DNA of 64,000 nt from Elgaria multicarinata webbii. Taxonomy: Eukaryota > Chordata > Lepidosauria > Squamata > Anguidae. A model generated the notes under the pieces. That model was not told where the DNA came from. It saw only the letters and a program-made list of their open reading frames with translations, and ran no database searches. Each line of letters begins with the position of its first letter. Within the stretch, counting starts at the first letter, position 1. The translations under genes and the position numbers were made by a program. Positions 23,101-54,234 of this stretch are shown in pieces. The stretch lies in the NCBI RefSeq assembly GCF_023053635.1, contig NC_086172.1, forward strand, positions 22,659,501 to 22,723,500, given 5' to 3'.

Positions 23101-24568
23101 AATAAGCAATTGCTGTAAAGACTGGTCTCCCCCTTGGCTCCTTATCCCCCCTCAAGAGTAATTCAGTTAGGCCTAGACTTTCAGATCTAGTACTTCTGGG
23201 CAGGACAGATTATATGCCATCACCCATCGAAGCCACAGAAGAGACTTGAGCCCTGAATTCATCAGGCAAACCGCTTTCTCTCTGTCCCACTATATGTAAT
23301 AAAAGAATAATACAATAAATTTTTGTGACTTTTTTTTAGTATTTAAAAGTTGTAAACCACCTTGGGTACTTTGGTAGAAAGGTGACATAGAAATGTATTA
23401 AATAAGTAATACTCGCCCTCCTTAACTGGGTTTTGAAAAGATTACCAGGTAGTGAAGATGAAGCACTTTGGTATTGCTAGGCCTGGGCCCACGGGCTCCT
23501 GCCGTCCCTCTATTCTCTGGTGTCAATGGAAGGGGGCAATTTTCAAGGGGGATTGCAGCTGGGGATGGAAGCCAATTCTCCCCTCATGCTGAAATATCCC
23601 TTAATCCCCCCAGCATGGCAATGAAAAATCTTTCTATTGGTGCCAACGGGAGGGTTTTTCTAAGCTTAGCTTCCAGGCAAGGGGTGCTTTGGCTCCCCAA
23701 AATCCACCCCCTCACATGGCTTAGGAAAACCCTTTCCATTTTTCCATGGAGTAGGAGAAACTCTCCTCCAGGAGAAAAAGAAAGAGAAATATGTATGTTA
23801 GGTGTGTGTGTGGGGGGGGAGTGACGAATGGGCAAGAATAGATGAAAAATGTCAGAAATTTTGAAGCCACATGAGTTTCCTAGGGTTTTTTAAAAACTGG
23901 GGAAAAAATTTTTGGGGGGGAATAGGAAAAATAAGCAAAACTTTTCTTTCTTTTCTTCTTAAAGCTCTTTACAGATCTAAAGTCACTTTGTTGCTTTAGG
24001 CCAGCCTTCCCTAACCTGAGAAATTAATTGGCCAGCTTTGCTTTCTGTGAATTTATACACAGAATTATTTCTAAATTTGCATACATACATCTAAATTAAC
24101 CTACACATTTTTTTTTTTAAATCTATATTCGACTCCTCTGGGCCTGGCCTCCAAATCTTTTAAGTGCCTAACAAAGCCCCTGGCCACAAGAACTACTTGT
24201 CTTCTGCAGCAAATAACTTCACAGTCCCAGCAATCATAATTTTTGGAGGGGGGGGTTGTTTTAAAGTGCTGTGTGCTAAATTTCAAGTTTCTAGCCCGTA
24301 TGGTATCGCGCCGTGCAGGCTTCCTGCACAACCTTCGCCGCACGCTCCTGCTCAGGCTTGCTTAGGAAGCGAAGGCCAATGAATGGCCCACAGGCCCCGC
24401 CATACTCAAGGCAGGCGGGGAGGGAGGGGGCCGGCCTGCCTCGAAGGCCCCGACAAGGCCGGATACAGAAAGACTCGCGGAAGCTCACCCCTCGATGTAG
24501 CTCTTATCCGCTAAGAAGGCGTTGAGTAGCTGGAGCCCCGCGGAAGATTTCAAGTCCCCAAAGCCCAT
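13963..24568 (-). CDS. EEF1B2: EEF1B2, translation elongation factor 1-beta (eEF1Bα), six coding exons
   Basis: Guanine-nucleotide exchange factor that reloads eEF1A with GTP during cytosolic translation elongation. Minus-strand coding exons at 24489-24568, 20488-20610, 17818-17935, 16770-16836, 16064-16189 and 13963-14117 join in frame to 222 aa plus TAA (669 nt); human is 225 aa. All five introns are GT-AG. The protein begins [20 protein letters not shown]. The N-terminal ~90 residues are GST-like. A middle acidic stretch contains [14 protein letters not shown], the conserved CK2-site region. The C-terminal catalytic exchange domain (about residues 132-222) ends [11 protein letters not shown]. 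The start is fixed by the family N-terminus and a good context (gccatcATGG). Introns 3 and 4 host two snoRNAs. The gene is divergent from NDUFS1. The TATA box and 5'TOP start imply TOP-type translational control. No defect seen. Confidence 0.97.
14368..14585 (-). mobile_element. CR1 3' UTR fragment in EEF1B2 intron 5
   Basis: Reverse complement of the CR1 3' end: agagccctgctggatcagac followed by tccagcactctgttcacac and tgttccccagaaactggtg. Confidence 0.8.
15208..15667. mobile_element. Long GC-rich Harbinger-like MITE in EEF1B2 intron 5
   Basis: GGCCTTAGCTAGACCTA at the left and TAGTCTAGCTAAGGCC at the right, flanked by TGA at 15205-15207 and 15668-15670. At 460 bp it is the longest copy in the window. 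Its core is CpG-rich. Confidence 0.75.
16064..16189 (-). CDS. EEF1B2: EEF1B2 coding exon 5
   Basis: 126 nt; acceptor tttcactag, donor gtaagt. Encodes the start of the exchange domain ([20 protein letters not shown], then [15 protein letters not shown]). Confidence 0.96.
16432..16566 (-). ncRNA. SNORA41: SNORA41-like box H/ACA snoRNA in EEF1B2 intron 4
   Basis: Two-hairpin H/ACA architecture on the minus strand. The 5' hairpin is closed by TTCCACAG (about 16565-16558) with CTGTGGAA (16509-16502). An H box AAATCA (16502-16497) follows. The 3' hairpin is closed by GTTGCACT and AGTGTAAC, eight pairs with one G-U. An ACA trinucleotide (16437-16435) is followed by three bases. The length of about 135 nt matches the ~132 nt I recall for human SNORA41. 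That RNA lies in the EEF1B2 intron just after SNORD51, with the 67-nt exon between, exactly as here. The identity rests on structure and synteny, not on recalled sequence. Confidence 0.75.
16770..16836 (-). CDS. EEF1B2: EEF1B2 coding exon 4
   Basis: 67 nt; acceptor ttctacag, donor gtatgt. Encodes [20 protein letters not shown], the charged helix that leads into the exchange domain. It lies between the two snoRNA-bearing introns. Confidence 0.96.
16895..17165. repeat. Unclassified retroelement-terminal repeat in EEF1B2 intron 3
   Basis: Ends cctgatgaaatgggttgtaa and then ttttattaaaatatta. The same 'CTGATGAA...TAAAATATT' layout occurs at 61.35-61.43 kb. It is possibly a Penelope-like 3' end. 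Confidence 0.35.
17610..17689 (-). ncRNA. SNORD51: SNORD51 box C/D snoRNA in EEF1B2 intron 3
   Basis: Guides 2'-O-methylation of 28S rRNA. Read on the minus strand: box C ATGATGA at 17680-17674, box D' CTGA at 17648-17645, box C' ATGATGA at 17640-17634 and box D CTGA at 17623-17620. The flanking ACTGG (17689-17685) and CCAGT (17614-17610) can form the terminal stem. The 13 nt just upstream of D' (CACCATCTTTCGG) are exactly complementary to the 28S stretch CCGAAAGATGGTG as I remember it. The fifth base from D' then points at the A known as the U51 target. Human SNORD51 is also intronic in EEF1B2. It is processed from the spliced intron. Confidence 0.9.
17818..17935 (-). CDS. EEF1B2: EEF1B2 coding exon 3
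   Basis: 118 nt; acceptor ttcacttag, donor gtaccc. Encodes [20 protein letters not shown] and then the acidic [14 protein letters not shown] region. It is 3 residues shorter than human, within the Thr-Gly-Gly-Asp linker. Confidence 0.96.
20488..20610 (-). CDS. EEF1B2: EEF1B2 coding exon 2
   Basis: 123 nt; acceptor tcttatag, donor gtagga. Encodes the GST-like stretch [19 protein letters not shown] followed by the conserved [12 protein letters not shown] motif. Confidence 0.96.
20783..21440 (-). mobile_element. CR1 LINE with open ORF2 C-terminus, in EEF1B2 intron 1
   Basis: Minus-strand frame with no stop across about 190 codons of CR1 reverse-transcriptase C-terminus ([53 protein letters not shown]). 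It ends in the CR1 3' tail with the octamer-type end (atcatagaatag on the plus strand). It is 5'-truncated near 21440. Confidence 0.9.
22625..23065. repeat. Unclassified dispersed repeat A, copy 1
   Basis: Shares several blocks with 62500-62970: gggcacaatcc, cctcaggataact-type text, tctccagtctcctcc-type text, and a CACC..CTTTTCCTCCT block. It matches no family I can name. Confidence 0.45.
23345..23412 (+). mobile_element. L2-like LINE 3' tail
   Basis: gttgtaaaccaccttgggta followed by gaaatgtattaaataagta. Confidence 0.45.
24489..24568 (-). CDS. EEF1B2: EEF1B2 coding exon 1
   Basis: 80 nt; start codon at 24568-24566. Encodes residues 1-26 plus two bases, ending at Ile-Glu-Gly. The donor is gtgagc at 24488. 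It lies inside the CpG island. Confidence 0.96.
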
Positions 24569-24648
24569 GATGGCGCCGCAGTGTCAGGAGGAGGCGGAGC
24601 AGGGAAAGACTAAACGGCCCACAACCTCCCACCAGCACAAGCCCGTCC

Positions 24649-24685
24649 AAAAGAGGACGCGCCTTGGCTTTACGGCCTTTATATA
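24649..24685 (-). promoter_or_regulatory. EEF1B2: EEF1B2 core promoter: TATA box and 5'TOP start
   Basis: On the minus strand TATATAAA occupies 24685-24678. About 30 nt downstream lies the pyrimidine run CCTCTTTT (24656-24649), the classic form of a terminal oligopyrimidine start. Transcription should begin at a C near 24656-24653, giving a 5' UTR of about 85-90 nt. The TOP tract is known to place this mRNA under mTOR/LARP1 translational control; its use here is inferred. Confidence 0.8.
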
Positions 24686-24689
24686 CAGA

Positions 24690-25106
24690 GAGACGGTAGG
24701 CGGATCTCTCCGCAAGGCGGGGACTTTTAGCGCGACGTATCCTTCCGCCGCGTATAGGCTACGCTAGAGGAAGCGCACACGATGCTGCACCCAACGAACA
24801 CGCCTCTTTCACTCCACGTAGTAGCGGAGCGAACGAAGGTTTTAAAGTCGGAGGGTAGAAATTATAATAGGATGACGTCACTGAGGGCGGAGTTTGTTTG
24901 TTTTCTGATCGGCTTTCCAAAAAAAAGAAAAAAAGAAAAGAAAGGAAATTGCGTTAGTTTCTTCGTCAGCTGGTCCGAAGAGTCGAACGTTGCCGAGCGC
25001 GTCACGGAAATTGCCGAGGCCGCCGCCATATTCTCGCTAAGGAGAGTGTTCGGGAGGAGGCGGTGTTTTGGGTCGCTAAGGCCGGAACCCCCCGGCCGAG
25101 GAGGAG
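24690..25106. promoter_or_regulatory. Bidirectional EEF1B2/NDUFS1 promoter and CpG island
   Basis: CpG-dense interval between the two divergent genes. It contains a full palindromic CRE, TGACGTCA, at 24873-24880. A YY1-type site, GCCGCCATATT, at 25022-25032 (AATATGGCGGC on the other strand) is a motif usually found just downstream of a start site. No TATA box is seen on the NDUFS1 side. The CpG-rich region spans roughly 24290-25280. Confidence 0.8.
25000..25106 (+). other. NDUFS1: Probable NDUFS1 non-coding exon 1
   Basis: The coding start of NDUFS1 lies in an exon that opens with a splice acceptor 4 nt before the ATG, so a 5' UTR exon must lie upstream. The best candidate ends GAGGAG before gtaata at 25107, just downstream of the YY1-type site. 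The 5' edge is approximate and other GT donors exist nearby. Confidence 0.5.
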
Positions 25107-25623
25107 GTAATACGAGGGCGCGCGGCAGGCAACGAAGAGCCGTGGCGGTGCTTCTCTTTCCCCCCTCACACCGCGGTTGGGGGAAAGCACGGGGAGGCGC
25201 TAACCAGGGAGACGTCCTTGACTGGGGTCGCCGCCTCAATCCCCTCAGTCGGGGCTACGGGAGGGAAGGCGTCCATCTGGGCCTACCCCTGACCTTGTGA
25301 AGGTGTGTGTGTGTGTGTTGGGGGGGAGGCGTAGTCCTCTGCCTCCAGTTCCCCCCCCCCCCGGTTAATGCATTAATGCACCTGCGTTGAAGAGCCTCTT
25401 TTCTATTAAAAACGACGGAGTATTGCAGGCCCCTGAAAGACAACAGGGTTTTTTGGCGTCTTAGCGTACCTTGTTCGGGAGCCCGTTGCATTAGGTGCCT
25501 TATCCTCAGTTACCAGAGGAAGGGAGTACAGGGGAATAATAATATGACTGTAAACAGTAGGGCATGAAATGTAAGAGGTCTGCAAAGCAGAAACGTACAC
25601 GAGAGTGATGACCGCTTCGCAGT

Positions 25624-26084
25624 GGCCCCGTTCAGACAACACGCTAAACCATGCTGCTTAACCACAAAATGGTTAATGGAATGCATTAAGGTAGCGTGAC
25701 CCTATGGAAAGAAGGACAGGGCTCCTGTGTCTTTAACAGTTGCATAGAAAAGGGAATTTCAGCAGGTGTCATTTGTATATATGGAGAACCTGGTGAAATT
25801 TCTTCTTCATCACCACAGTTAGCGGTACAGGAGCTATACTAGAGTGGCCAGATTTAAAAGAGGGCAGGGCACCTGCAGCTTTAATTGGTGTGATGAAGAG
25901 GAAATTTCCCCAGGTTCTCCATATATACAAATGACACTTGCTGAAATTCCCTTTTCTATGCAACTGTTAAAGATACAGAAGCCCTGTCCTCCTTTTCATA
26001 TGGTTACCCTAATTAAGGTTAATGCATCCCCTTAACCATTTTGTGGTTAAGCAGCATGATTTAGTGTGTTGTCTGAACGTGGCC
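25624..26084. mobile_element. GTTCAGAC-family MITE split by a second MITE
   Basis: Ends ggccccgttcagacaacac and gtgttgtctgaacgtggcc, flanked by AGT at 25621-25623 and 26085-26087. Inner arms ttaaccacaaaatggttaa and ttaaccattttgtggttaa pair across the insertion at 25692-26011. Confidence 0.8.
25692..26011. mobile_element. Inner MITE with TAGGGTGACC-type ends and ~140-bp inverted arms
   Basis: Starts tagcgtgacc and ends ggttaccct(a), flanked by ATTAAGG at 25685-25691 and 26012-26018. The long arms carry ttgcatagaaaagggaattt and aaattcccttttctatgcaa. Confidence 0.75.
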
Positions 26085-27177
26085 AGTAACTTAATAGAAG
26101 CCCATCATGCGCTGAGTAGGATCAGATTTCCTGATAAACTGAAGTCCAGCAATTGAACGCTGGAACTTCCCTTTGAAGTCTTTTATAGAAGTGTCATGAC
26201 TTTGGGAACAGCTGCTGACTGTCCTGGGAGATTCTTAGTGGGTTCCTAATCGTGCCTACTCAGAAGTGAGTTCAATCAGAGTTGCTATTTAGTAAATGTG
26301 TTTAGGATTGCTGCTTAAAATGTCCCCTCACTGGCACCTGAACGTTGTCGATTTTAATGTCAGGTTTGTGTTGTCTTGTATAAAGGCTGATCTCTTTGAG
26401 CTAGGTTGATGGCAGAAGAGCATTTCAAAGCATCATCTGCTGCCAGCATAAATATGCTGTATGTAATCAACCAACCAACCAAACACAGCCCGTTCTTTTT
26501 TCCAATTATAAGTATTTACTGGTAAGGCTTATAGGACTGGTCCAGGACTGAAATCTTACCCCTCGCATGTTTCCCACTTACTCTGGCACATTTTCACAAT
26601 ACTCTACTGCTGATGATAACTAGCACTTGAATATGAAGAGGGCATATGACTTGTGCATACTTGGTGACAAATGCAAAAGTGCTCCTGTACCTTTATAATA
26701 ATTGCATGGAGGAGACAAGCGATGTTTAATGTTATACTGTGTGAACCTGTATAGACTATGCTTATTTAATGTTTTGTTGCTTTGAGTTCTTTACAGTTTT
26801 GCAAAAGTTGTAGCCAGAGAAAGCAAAGACATGCTATCTCTGTTGAAATTACTCTTCCACATGCTTGTTAAAGGTGGGAGCTCTGCCCTCTATTGCATCT
26901 GGTCATTCTAATAGCCTGCTCATAGGACCATAGAGATTTTTTAAAAAGTTTTCTGTATGATCTAAATGGAAGTTTGGAGACAATGCGCTTGGCCTTGGCA
27001 CAATTTGTTTGAGATAGTTCTGTACCATTAAAAACTCCTAACTAAATGATCTATCTTCCTATTTATGCAGACTTTCTACATAGCATTGGGTTTCAAGCTA
27101 CAGTTTTGTTTTTTGTTTTTTTTGTGAGGTGGGAGATTCTGCTAAGGATTTTTTGTATTCCTCAGTTTCTCTTACTG

Positions 27178-27480
27178 CAGTGGTTCTCAACCTTCCTAAT
27201 GCCGCGACCCTTTAATACAGTTCCTCATGTTGTGGTGACCCCCAACCATAAAATTATTTTCATTTTTCTCTACATGATCCATTGTCATGGGATGGTTTGC
27301 TAATGAAAATAATACCTAACAATAGCTTTAATAATACAAAAGATGATACATGACATAGTTCAGTCAATACAGTTTCCTAAGACCATCGGAAATATGTGTT
27401 TTCCGATGGTCTTAGGCGACCCCTGTGAAAGGGTCATTCAACCCCCAAAGGGGTCCCGACCCACAGGTTGAGAACCGCTG
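27178..27480. mobile_element. SPIN-like hAT non-autonomous element, copy 2 (NDUFS1 intron 1)
   Basis: Same ends as the copy at 13145-13444, with an exact 8-bp duplication TCTTACTG at 27170-27177 and 27481-27488. The two copies differ at only a handful of positions by eye. Confidence 0.85.
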
Positions 27481-27921
27481 TCTTACTGGAACAACAGAAG
27501 TAGTTAATGCAAATCCTAGAACTGTCACCATTATCCCGTTCGTACTTGTGCCCGTTATAACTTAAGACATCTATTTGCGTCCATCTATTTTCACTTCATA
27601 TTCAGAAGATTGATATGCAACACAGCTTAGTCAAAACAATTTGTAAAGATTACAGAAGCTATTGTATATGAAAAGAACGTTATAGCTAACTGTTATAATC
27701 TGAAAAAAATCCAGTGCAAATCTGGATTTGTCCCATTAATGCAGGTTTCTTTGGGATGTTTGGAAGGGTCTCTTGAATTTTTGGGTACTGCATTTGAGTT
27801 ACCACCTTCGCTGAGCGGTCAAAACTGTCTAGTAGCGGCAACACTTCTGGAAGTAGTTTATCAGTAAATCTGCAAAAGTTAGGGAAAATATGCTTGGAAC
27901 GGGACAGTAAGAACAAAATGT

Positions 27922-28160
27922 CATAGAATAGTCATAGAATAGTAGAGTTGGAAGGGGCCTATAAGGCCATCGAGTCCAACCCTCTGCTGAATGCAGGAAT
28001 CCACCTTAAAGCAAACCTGAAAAATGGCTGTCCTGGCTGCCTCTTGAATGCCTCTAGTGTGGGAGAGCCCAGGACATCCCTAGGTCATTGGTTCCTTTGT
28101 CATACTGCTCTAACAGGAACTTTTTCCTGATGTCCAGCTGGAATCTGGCTTCCATAAAGC
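27922..28160 (-). mobile_element. CR1 3' fragment in NDUFS1 intron 1
   Basis: The 3' tail is doubled (catagaatagtcatagaata) and followed by agttggaaggggcctataag and the CR1 3' region. It is close to, but more diverged than, the copy at 20783-21440. Confidence 0.85.
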
Positions 28161-29228
28161 AAGTTAGAAATTTTGCAGTCTTTTCTTGCTCGTGTTCTGT
28201 GTTCTCTCGTGTACTTAACTACTCTCGTGTATTAACTACTTCTACCCTTGCAGCTGGAAATAGTTGGAGGGATCATCTTCTCTATGCTGTGCAGGGCAAT
28301 ATGAGAACAATTCATAGTACGAAGTGGGGGAAATGAAGAAATAGGTGCAAAGAGAAGTAATAGCAGGAGTAAATATGGCATTGGGTGGTGGAGCTGGGTG
28401 GGAATGGGAGTAAAGAAGTTATGAGAATACAGATGGAAGTACTTAAAAGGTGATAGGGATAAGAATGGTTGAAAATAAGTGCAAAGTATTAACAGAATCG
28501 GGGAGCTGTCTAAAATGTAACCATGTAAAAACTTGTTTTTAAATTGTTCTCTCAAGTAGTTTGAACTTTTGTATGCGATTCTGGCTCAAGAGCCATATTG
28601 AGATTATGGAATAAACTAGAAAGTGGAAACAAACTGGCACGTGTTATAACCATGCTTATTGCATATACATGTGCTCTAGTTTACATTCCCAACTTTTAAC
28701 AATTCAGAGGGACGTGTTTGCAGTTGTCCTACTTTCCTTTTTGACAAAATGTATAAAACCCTCCAGGAGAAAAGATGGGTTAACAATAGCGTGTTGCATC
28801 ACTTTCAGGTTTGTGATGTTTTATCTTCCAAACATTGCCTCTCTCAGGCCCCATTTTTTTTTCAGCCTGAAAGATCTGTAGGCAGCACTTCATATATATG
28901 GCATTCCTGGGTCTTTCTGGTTTTCAGAGCATAGCACACTCAAGTGTTAATTTGAAGAACTCTAGCTGCACATCAGTATGTATCCACACTGTAGATTAGT
29001 GCTTGATTGTCATAGTAGCCAGTTCTCATACAGTACAGGGTAGATGTCCTTTGGCTTCATTTTTCCAGTGACTTTCATAGGAGACCTACAATAACATTGT
29101 ATATGTATGTGTTTACATGCATAGTACTTACATTGAATTATTATGCAAAATTTAGATATTTCTTATACAGTTGCTTAAGAATAAATAGTAAATAAAGCAT
29201 ATCTGTGTGAATCTTGTGTTTGTGATCT

Positions 29229-29415
29229 TGGGCAGTATCTAATGCGATATTAGCACTAACATAAATTACCTCTAGCTCAATAGCGTTAGCTGGTGCGATG
29301 GGATTCTCAGGGGAACCTGTTGTACTAGCTAACACAGTTGGTGTTGCAGTAGAGGTAGTTGACACTAGCACAGCTTAACTTACGTTACTGCTAGTGTCGC
29401 TTTGGATACTGCCCC
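29229..29415. mobile_element. Palindromic MITE just upstream of NDUFS1 exon 2
   Basis: Inverted ends gggcagtatctaatgcga and tcgctttggatactgccc, with about 20 of 26 positions pairing. No duplication was resolved. Confidence 0.5.
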
Positions 29416-29571
29416 ATATCTGCTTAAATACTGCTAGTGTCTCATATGCTTGGTGTAAAAAATAGTATAGTATAAGCTTGACTTGATATCCTACAATTCT
29501 TACCATCCTAACATAGAAAATTATTGCTTGAACAACTTAGAACTTAAATGCTAATATTTATTTCTAGCACC

Positions 29572-50438
<20,867 letters not shown>

Positions 50439-50670
50439 AGAATGAAATACTAGTACCAGAGTCCATCAGGCTCTGTTAAGGATTGACTGATCTTTCTTTT
50501 TTAAAAAGCGATTTTGTGGTTTTTTTAGGTTCCCACTTTATGAATGCAAGTAAACGTTTATTTAAGGCCACCTGTTCTAATGTTCATTTGGTAATTATGT
50601 TCAGCGCAATATTATATGTACTGATTGTGTACAAACACCATGTAAAATTAAAGCAGTTTTACATATGCAA
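50439..50670 (+). terminator. NDUFS1: NDUFS1 3' UTR and polyadenylation signal
   Basis: Short 3' UTR ending about 20 nt after the variant signal ATTAAA at 50647-50652. A T/GT-rich stretch follows at about 50675-50697. No canonical AATAAA precedes it. Confidence 0.7.
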
Positions 50671-51059
50671 GACTATTTCTGTGTATTGTTTTTTTTAATG
50701 ATATATGTGAATTTCTCAAAAGTATAGAAGGGAAATTTTCGACATATGTAAATCTAAAGCTTGGAGTAATGTGAAATTCAGCAGGATTGCAACACTTTGT
50801 TGCATTTCGCCACGTTGTCAAATTTTGTTACCCAGCAGGCTGAAGATTCTTTTTTCAAACAAAATACTATTGAAAAACAATTTATTTCCACTCGAACGTT
50901 CGGACTTTTAAGACTTCAAAGTCTGAGATTTACCCATCCAAGCTATTAATATATGGAAAGTGCTTTAGGTTACCTAAGTTTTCTTTACAAAAAATATAGC
51001 TCATAAAGCTAATGTAAGTAATGTAAAAGTAAAGCAGAAGACAATCTTGAAACCACAGC

Positions 51060-51540
51060 AAAACCTTAATTATTTCCTACAAAAAACAAAGGCAGCCATG
51101 CTGGCCATATGAAAAAATCCAAGATCTATAAAGAGAGCCAGTGTGGTGTAGCAGTTGGACTGGGCCTTGGGACATCTGTGTTCTAGTCCCCACTTGGCCG
51201 TGAACCTCACTTGGTGCCTTTTGGCCAGTCAGTCTCAGCCCTAGTCCTACCTCACAGTATTATGAGGATAAAATGGAGAGGCAGGGATAATGTAAGCCAC
51301 CTTTGGTTCCTTACAAGAGGAGAAACGCAAGATATAGATGTAATAAATAAAACAGTGCAATGACTTTATTAGGCCTACTCAATGGTCACAAAAAATTGCA
51401 AGCTTTCACGATCTTCAGATCTCTTCAATTAGGTGAGATGTTACAAAGAGTAGGAGTGGGGAGGCTGATGTTGTAGTCAGGATGTCTGCATTGGCAGGGT
51501 CTTAAAGTGATATGATGGAGGAGGAGGGGTTGCACACATT
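51060..51540. repeat. Retroelement-terminal repeat interrupted by a SINE
   Basis: ggcagccatgctggccatat before, and gcaagctttcacgatcttca and gatctcttcaattaggtgag after, the SINE at 51130-51355. Related to the repeat at 61222-61435. Confidence 0.4.
51130..51355 (+). mobile_element. tRNA-derived SINE
   Basis: Begins agagccagtgtggtgtagca with an A-box-like segment and a B-box-like tgttctagtcc. The body cctcacagtattatgaggat is followed by gtaagccacctttgg and an AATAAATAAAA tail. This is the common squamate tRNA-SINE layout with a LINE-type tail. Confidence 0.8.
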
Positions 51541-51544
51541 CAAA

Positions 51545-54230
51545 TTGGCTCTGCTGGGTGATGTTACGGTTTCAGATTTCAGTGCCCCTAGGACCACTGA
51601 GTAGAAGGAAGTCTCAGACAATTGTAGATCCTCCATTTTTAAAAATATAAATCTGTTAACTCAAAACTGTATCTGGGGCAAACCAGACAGGTTCCTAGTA
51701 TCCTTTAAACTGCTTTCACAATCGCTGTTTCCTTTATACCAGTTATTTGCAACTAGTTCTAACTAGACCAAAACGACTCTGGTATAGATTGATCACAGGT
51801 CACAATGGGAAGAGGTGGCAACTTTAAGACTACTCTATGGCCTCCAAGCCTAATTTTTCAAGAATGTAATTCAAGCAAAAAGGCCCACAAGTCAGCATAA
51901 CTTTAGAGAGGGAATACGAAATATCATACAACAGCTTAATTTATATTATCTGCCTATGATTTTAAAGTACTGTTTTGTACAAAAGGCTGAGATCCACAGA
52001 GTTCTGTGTGCTTCTATGGGGTGGATCACTAATTTCCCCCCTCCCCACAAGTTGCCCCTCATGCTGGGTCAATGTGACCCTCTAGGAAGCAACAGGAGGG
52101 AAGTGGAAAAGACCTGACCTGCACAGAACTTTTTGATCCCTGACTGTAGTTAATAAATATTATGTAAACGTCTTTCAGTTACTTCACTACTGTTTTCCCC
52201 CAAATCCTTGTGATTGCTCACTCTTTGTTATGGGGAGCCTTAACACAAATTCCCCAGGGTAGGTGAGGGAAATTGGCATTTATGCTATTTAAAACTTGTG
52301 GGAATTAGGGAGACACTACCATTCTTTTACAGATTAGTGGTTAAACAGGGCAGATTAATGAAGTTAACTGTTCCAATTATCTACTAATTTAATTAAACAT
52401 ATAACAATTAGCTAATTGTCCTTTTTCCAAATTGTTGAGCATGTTTGCAAACAAATGTACTCATTACTAACATTTTATGCAAAATGGCAAATTGGATTTA
52501 AACTACTCTTTTATTAGCTGTGATAGGACTAGTTTTCCATAACCTATGGTATAGGTACATTTTTGTACTAATGCAAGCTTTTTATAGTATGATTTGATCA
52601 ACATGAGAACTAAATAGAACTGCTAAAGAATTGTATTATTATTTATTTATTTATTTATTTACAGGGAAACCAATGCTTTAAGTCTTAGAATTGCTGTATA
52701 GATGTTTCCTCAACACGCACACACACCACACCAAAATAAAAGCAAACTCCCAACCAATCTTGTTAGAATACTAAATATTGCAGAGTACAGACATGAAAAA
52801 TTATGCACTAATGGCTGGCATAACTTACATGTTAGCTTAACCTGTGGTTACTTTGACCCTAGGTATTTCTTAAACTGTCCCACTAACTGTGAATTTTGAA
52901 AGTAATTCAGCAGTAGGAATGATGCCCACTAAACAGTTCAAATGGAGTAAAATATGGACTGTAACCAGGGGTGGGACAGATGTCTGCCTGAACTTCCTGT
53001 TCCAGCTGCTTTTGCTTCACTTCTTCCTTGGGACTTTGCCCTGCTTCCCCAGTGCCTGCACTGTTGCTTGGGATTGCACATAATAGTCGTATTTTGTTTA
53101 TCTCTGTATGTCTGCCATTCATTCTTTATCATAAGCTTGCAGGCCTATTAAAGTGTGCTGGTCTGCACCCCTCTTCTCAGGGGAAGTGTGTTACTTTGCT
53201 GGCATATAAATAGCTGCTGTTTTCGAAAAACACAGAGACCTCCCCAAAGTACTTCACAATTTGAGCTTTCCCCATTCTGACTTATTGTCCCAGTATGTTT
53301 GCTACATCACCCCATCATGCGGTACAGGTAGACTTATGAATATGTGAAAGTGGTTCTCAGTGTTGTAATGGAGTGTTCCCTGCCCTTCTAATTACAGAAC
53401 AGTTTCATCTTTCCAGTATAGACAATGGAAGCCTTCCTTCTATTCCCCACTTTTATAATCACTAATCTGCTATCCTCCACAAATAGCTACTTCATTACAA
53501 ACAAGTTACTATCTTAGTAACAAGTTACTATCAACTCAAACAAGTATAATGTGCAGGAATTACTATGAATCCCACCTATAAATCATTATGTGAGAACATG
53601 CAGAGAAAGATAAGCAGCACTTCATATGAACTCATCCATTGTTTAACAACTTAATCTAAAGAAAATATTTACTCTTGAATTTAAAATAGGAAATACGGGA
53701 AGAAAGAAATTCTCTAATATTCCATAACGAAGGCCTCCAACATTGGAATAAATATAACTATTGCAATATAAACATTGTAACTAGTCCAAGAGAATGACCT
53801 GAATGTACTTGATTACCCATATTGCTAAACAGCTGTAGGCCTAGGTAGGAGCTATACGAGAGCCTGGCTGCAAATTCCATCTGCCCTGCTCTGAACAACT
53901 AGGAATATAAATGTAGTAAGTAAAAGCTAGTACAAGTATGAACTAATAAAAGACTCCTTTTCTTCTCCATCCCTCTCATTTTAATTATCTGTTTCCCATC
54001 TAAAGATAGCATTTTGACTGCAGAGAACAAGATAATAGACAGGAACTAACTCATTAGATAGAAAGGATCTCCATAACATGAAAAGGATCTCCATAACAGA
54101 GGGAATTCCAGAGAATTTACTTATTTAATCATCAAGTAAAAGTGTCTTGGAGTCAGGGCCTTATCTGAGATGTGGATTTTTAATTAATATTTATAGTGCA
54201 AGCTTATACATGTCTACTCAAAAGTAAGCC
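51545..54230. other. Intergenic between NDUFS1 and INO80D, no gene seen
   Basis: AT-rich with an (ATTT)n run at about 52636-52660. No coding, RNA or clear transposon signal. Confidence 0.45.
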
Positions 54231-54234
54231 ACAG

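Noticed and set aside
24782-25300. 172-aa open frame through the EEF1B2/NDUFS1 promoter
   Set aside because: It is low-complexity and Arg/Gly-rich, overlaps the CpG island and both promoter motifs, and has no family resemblance. It is open because of base composition.
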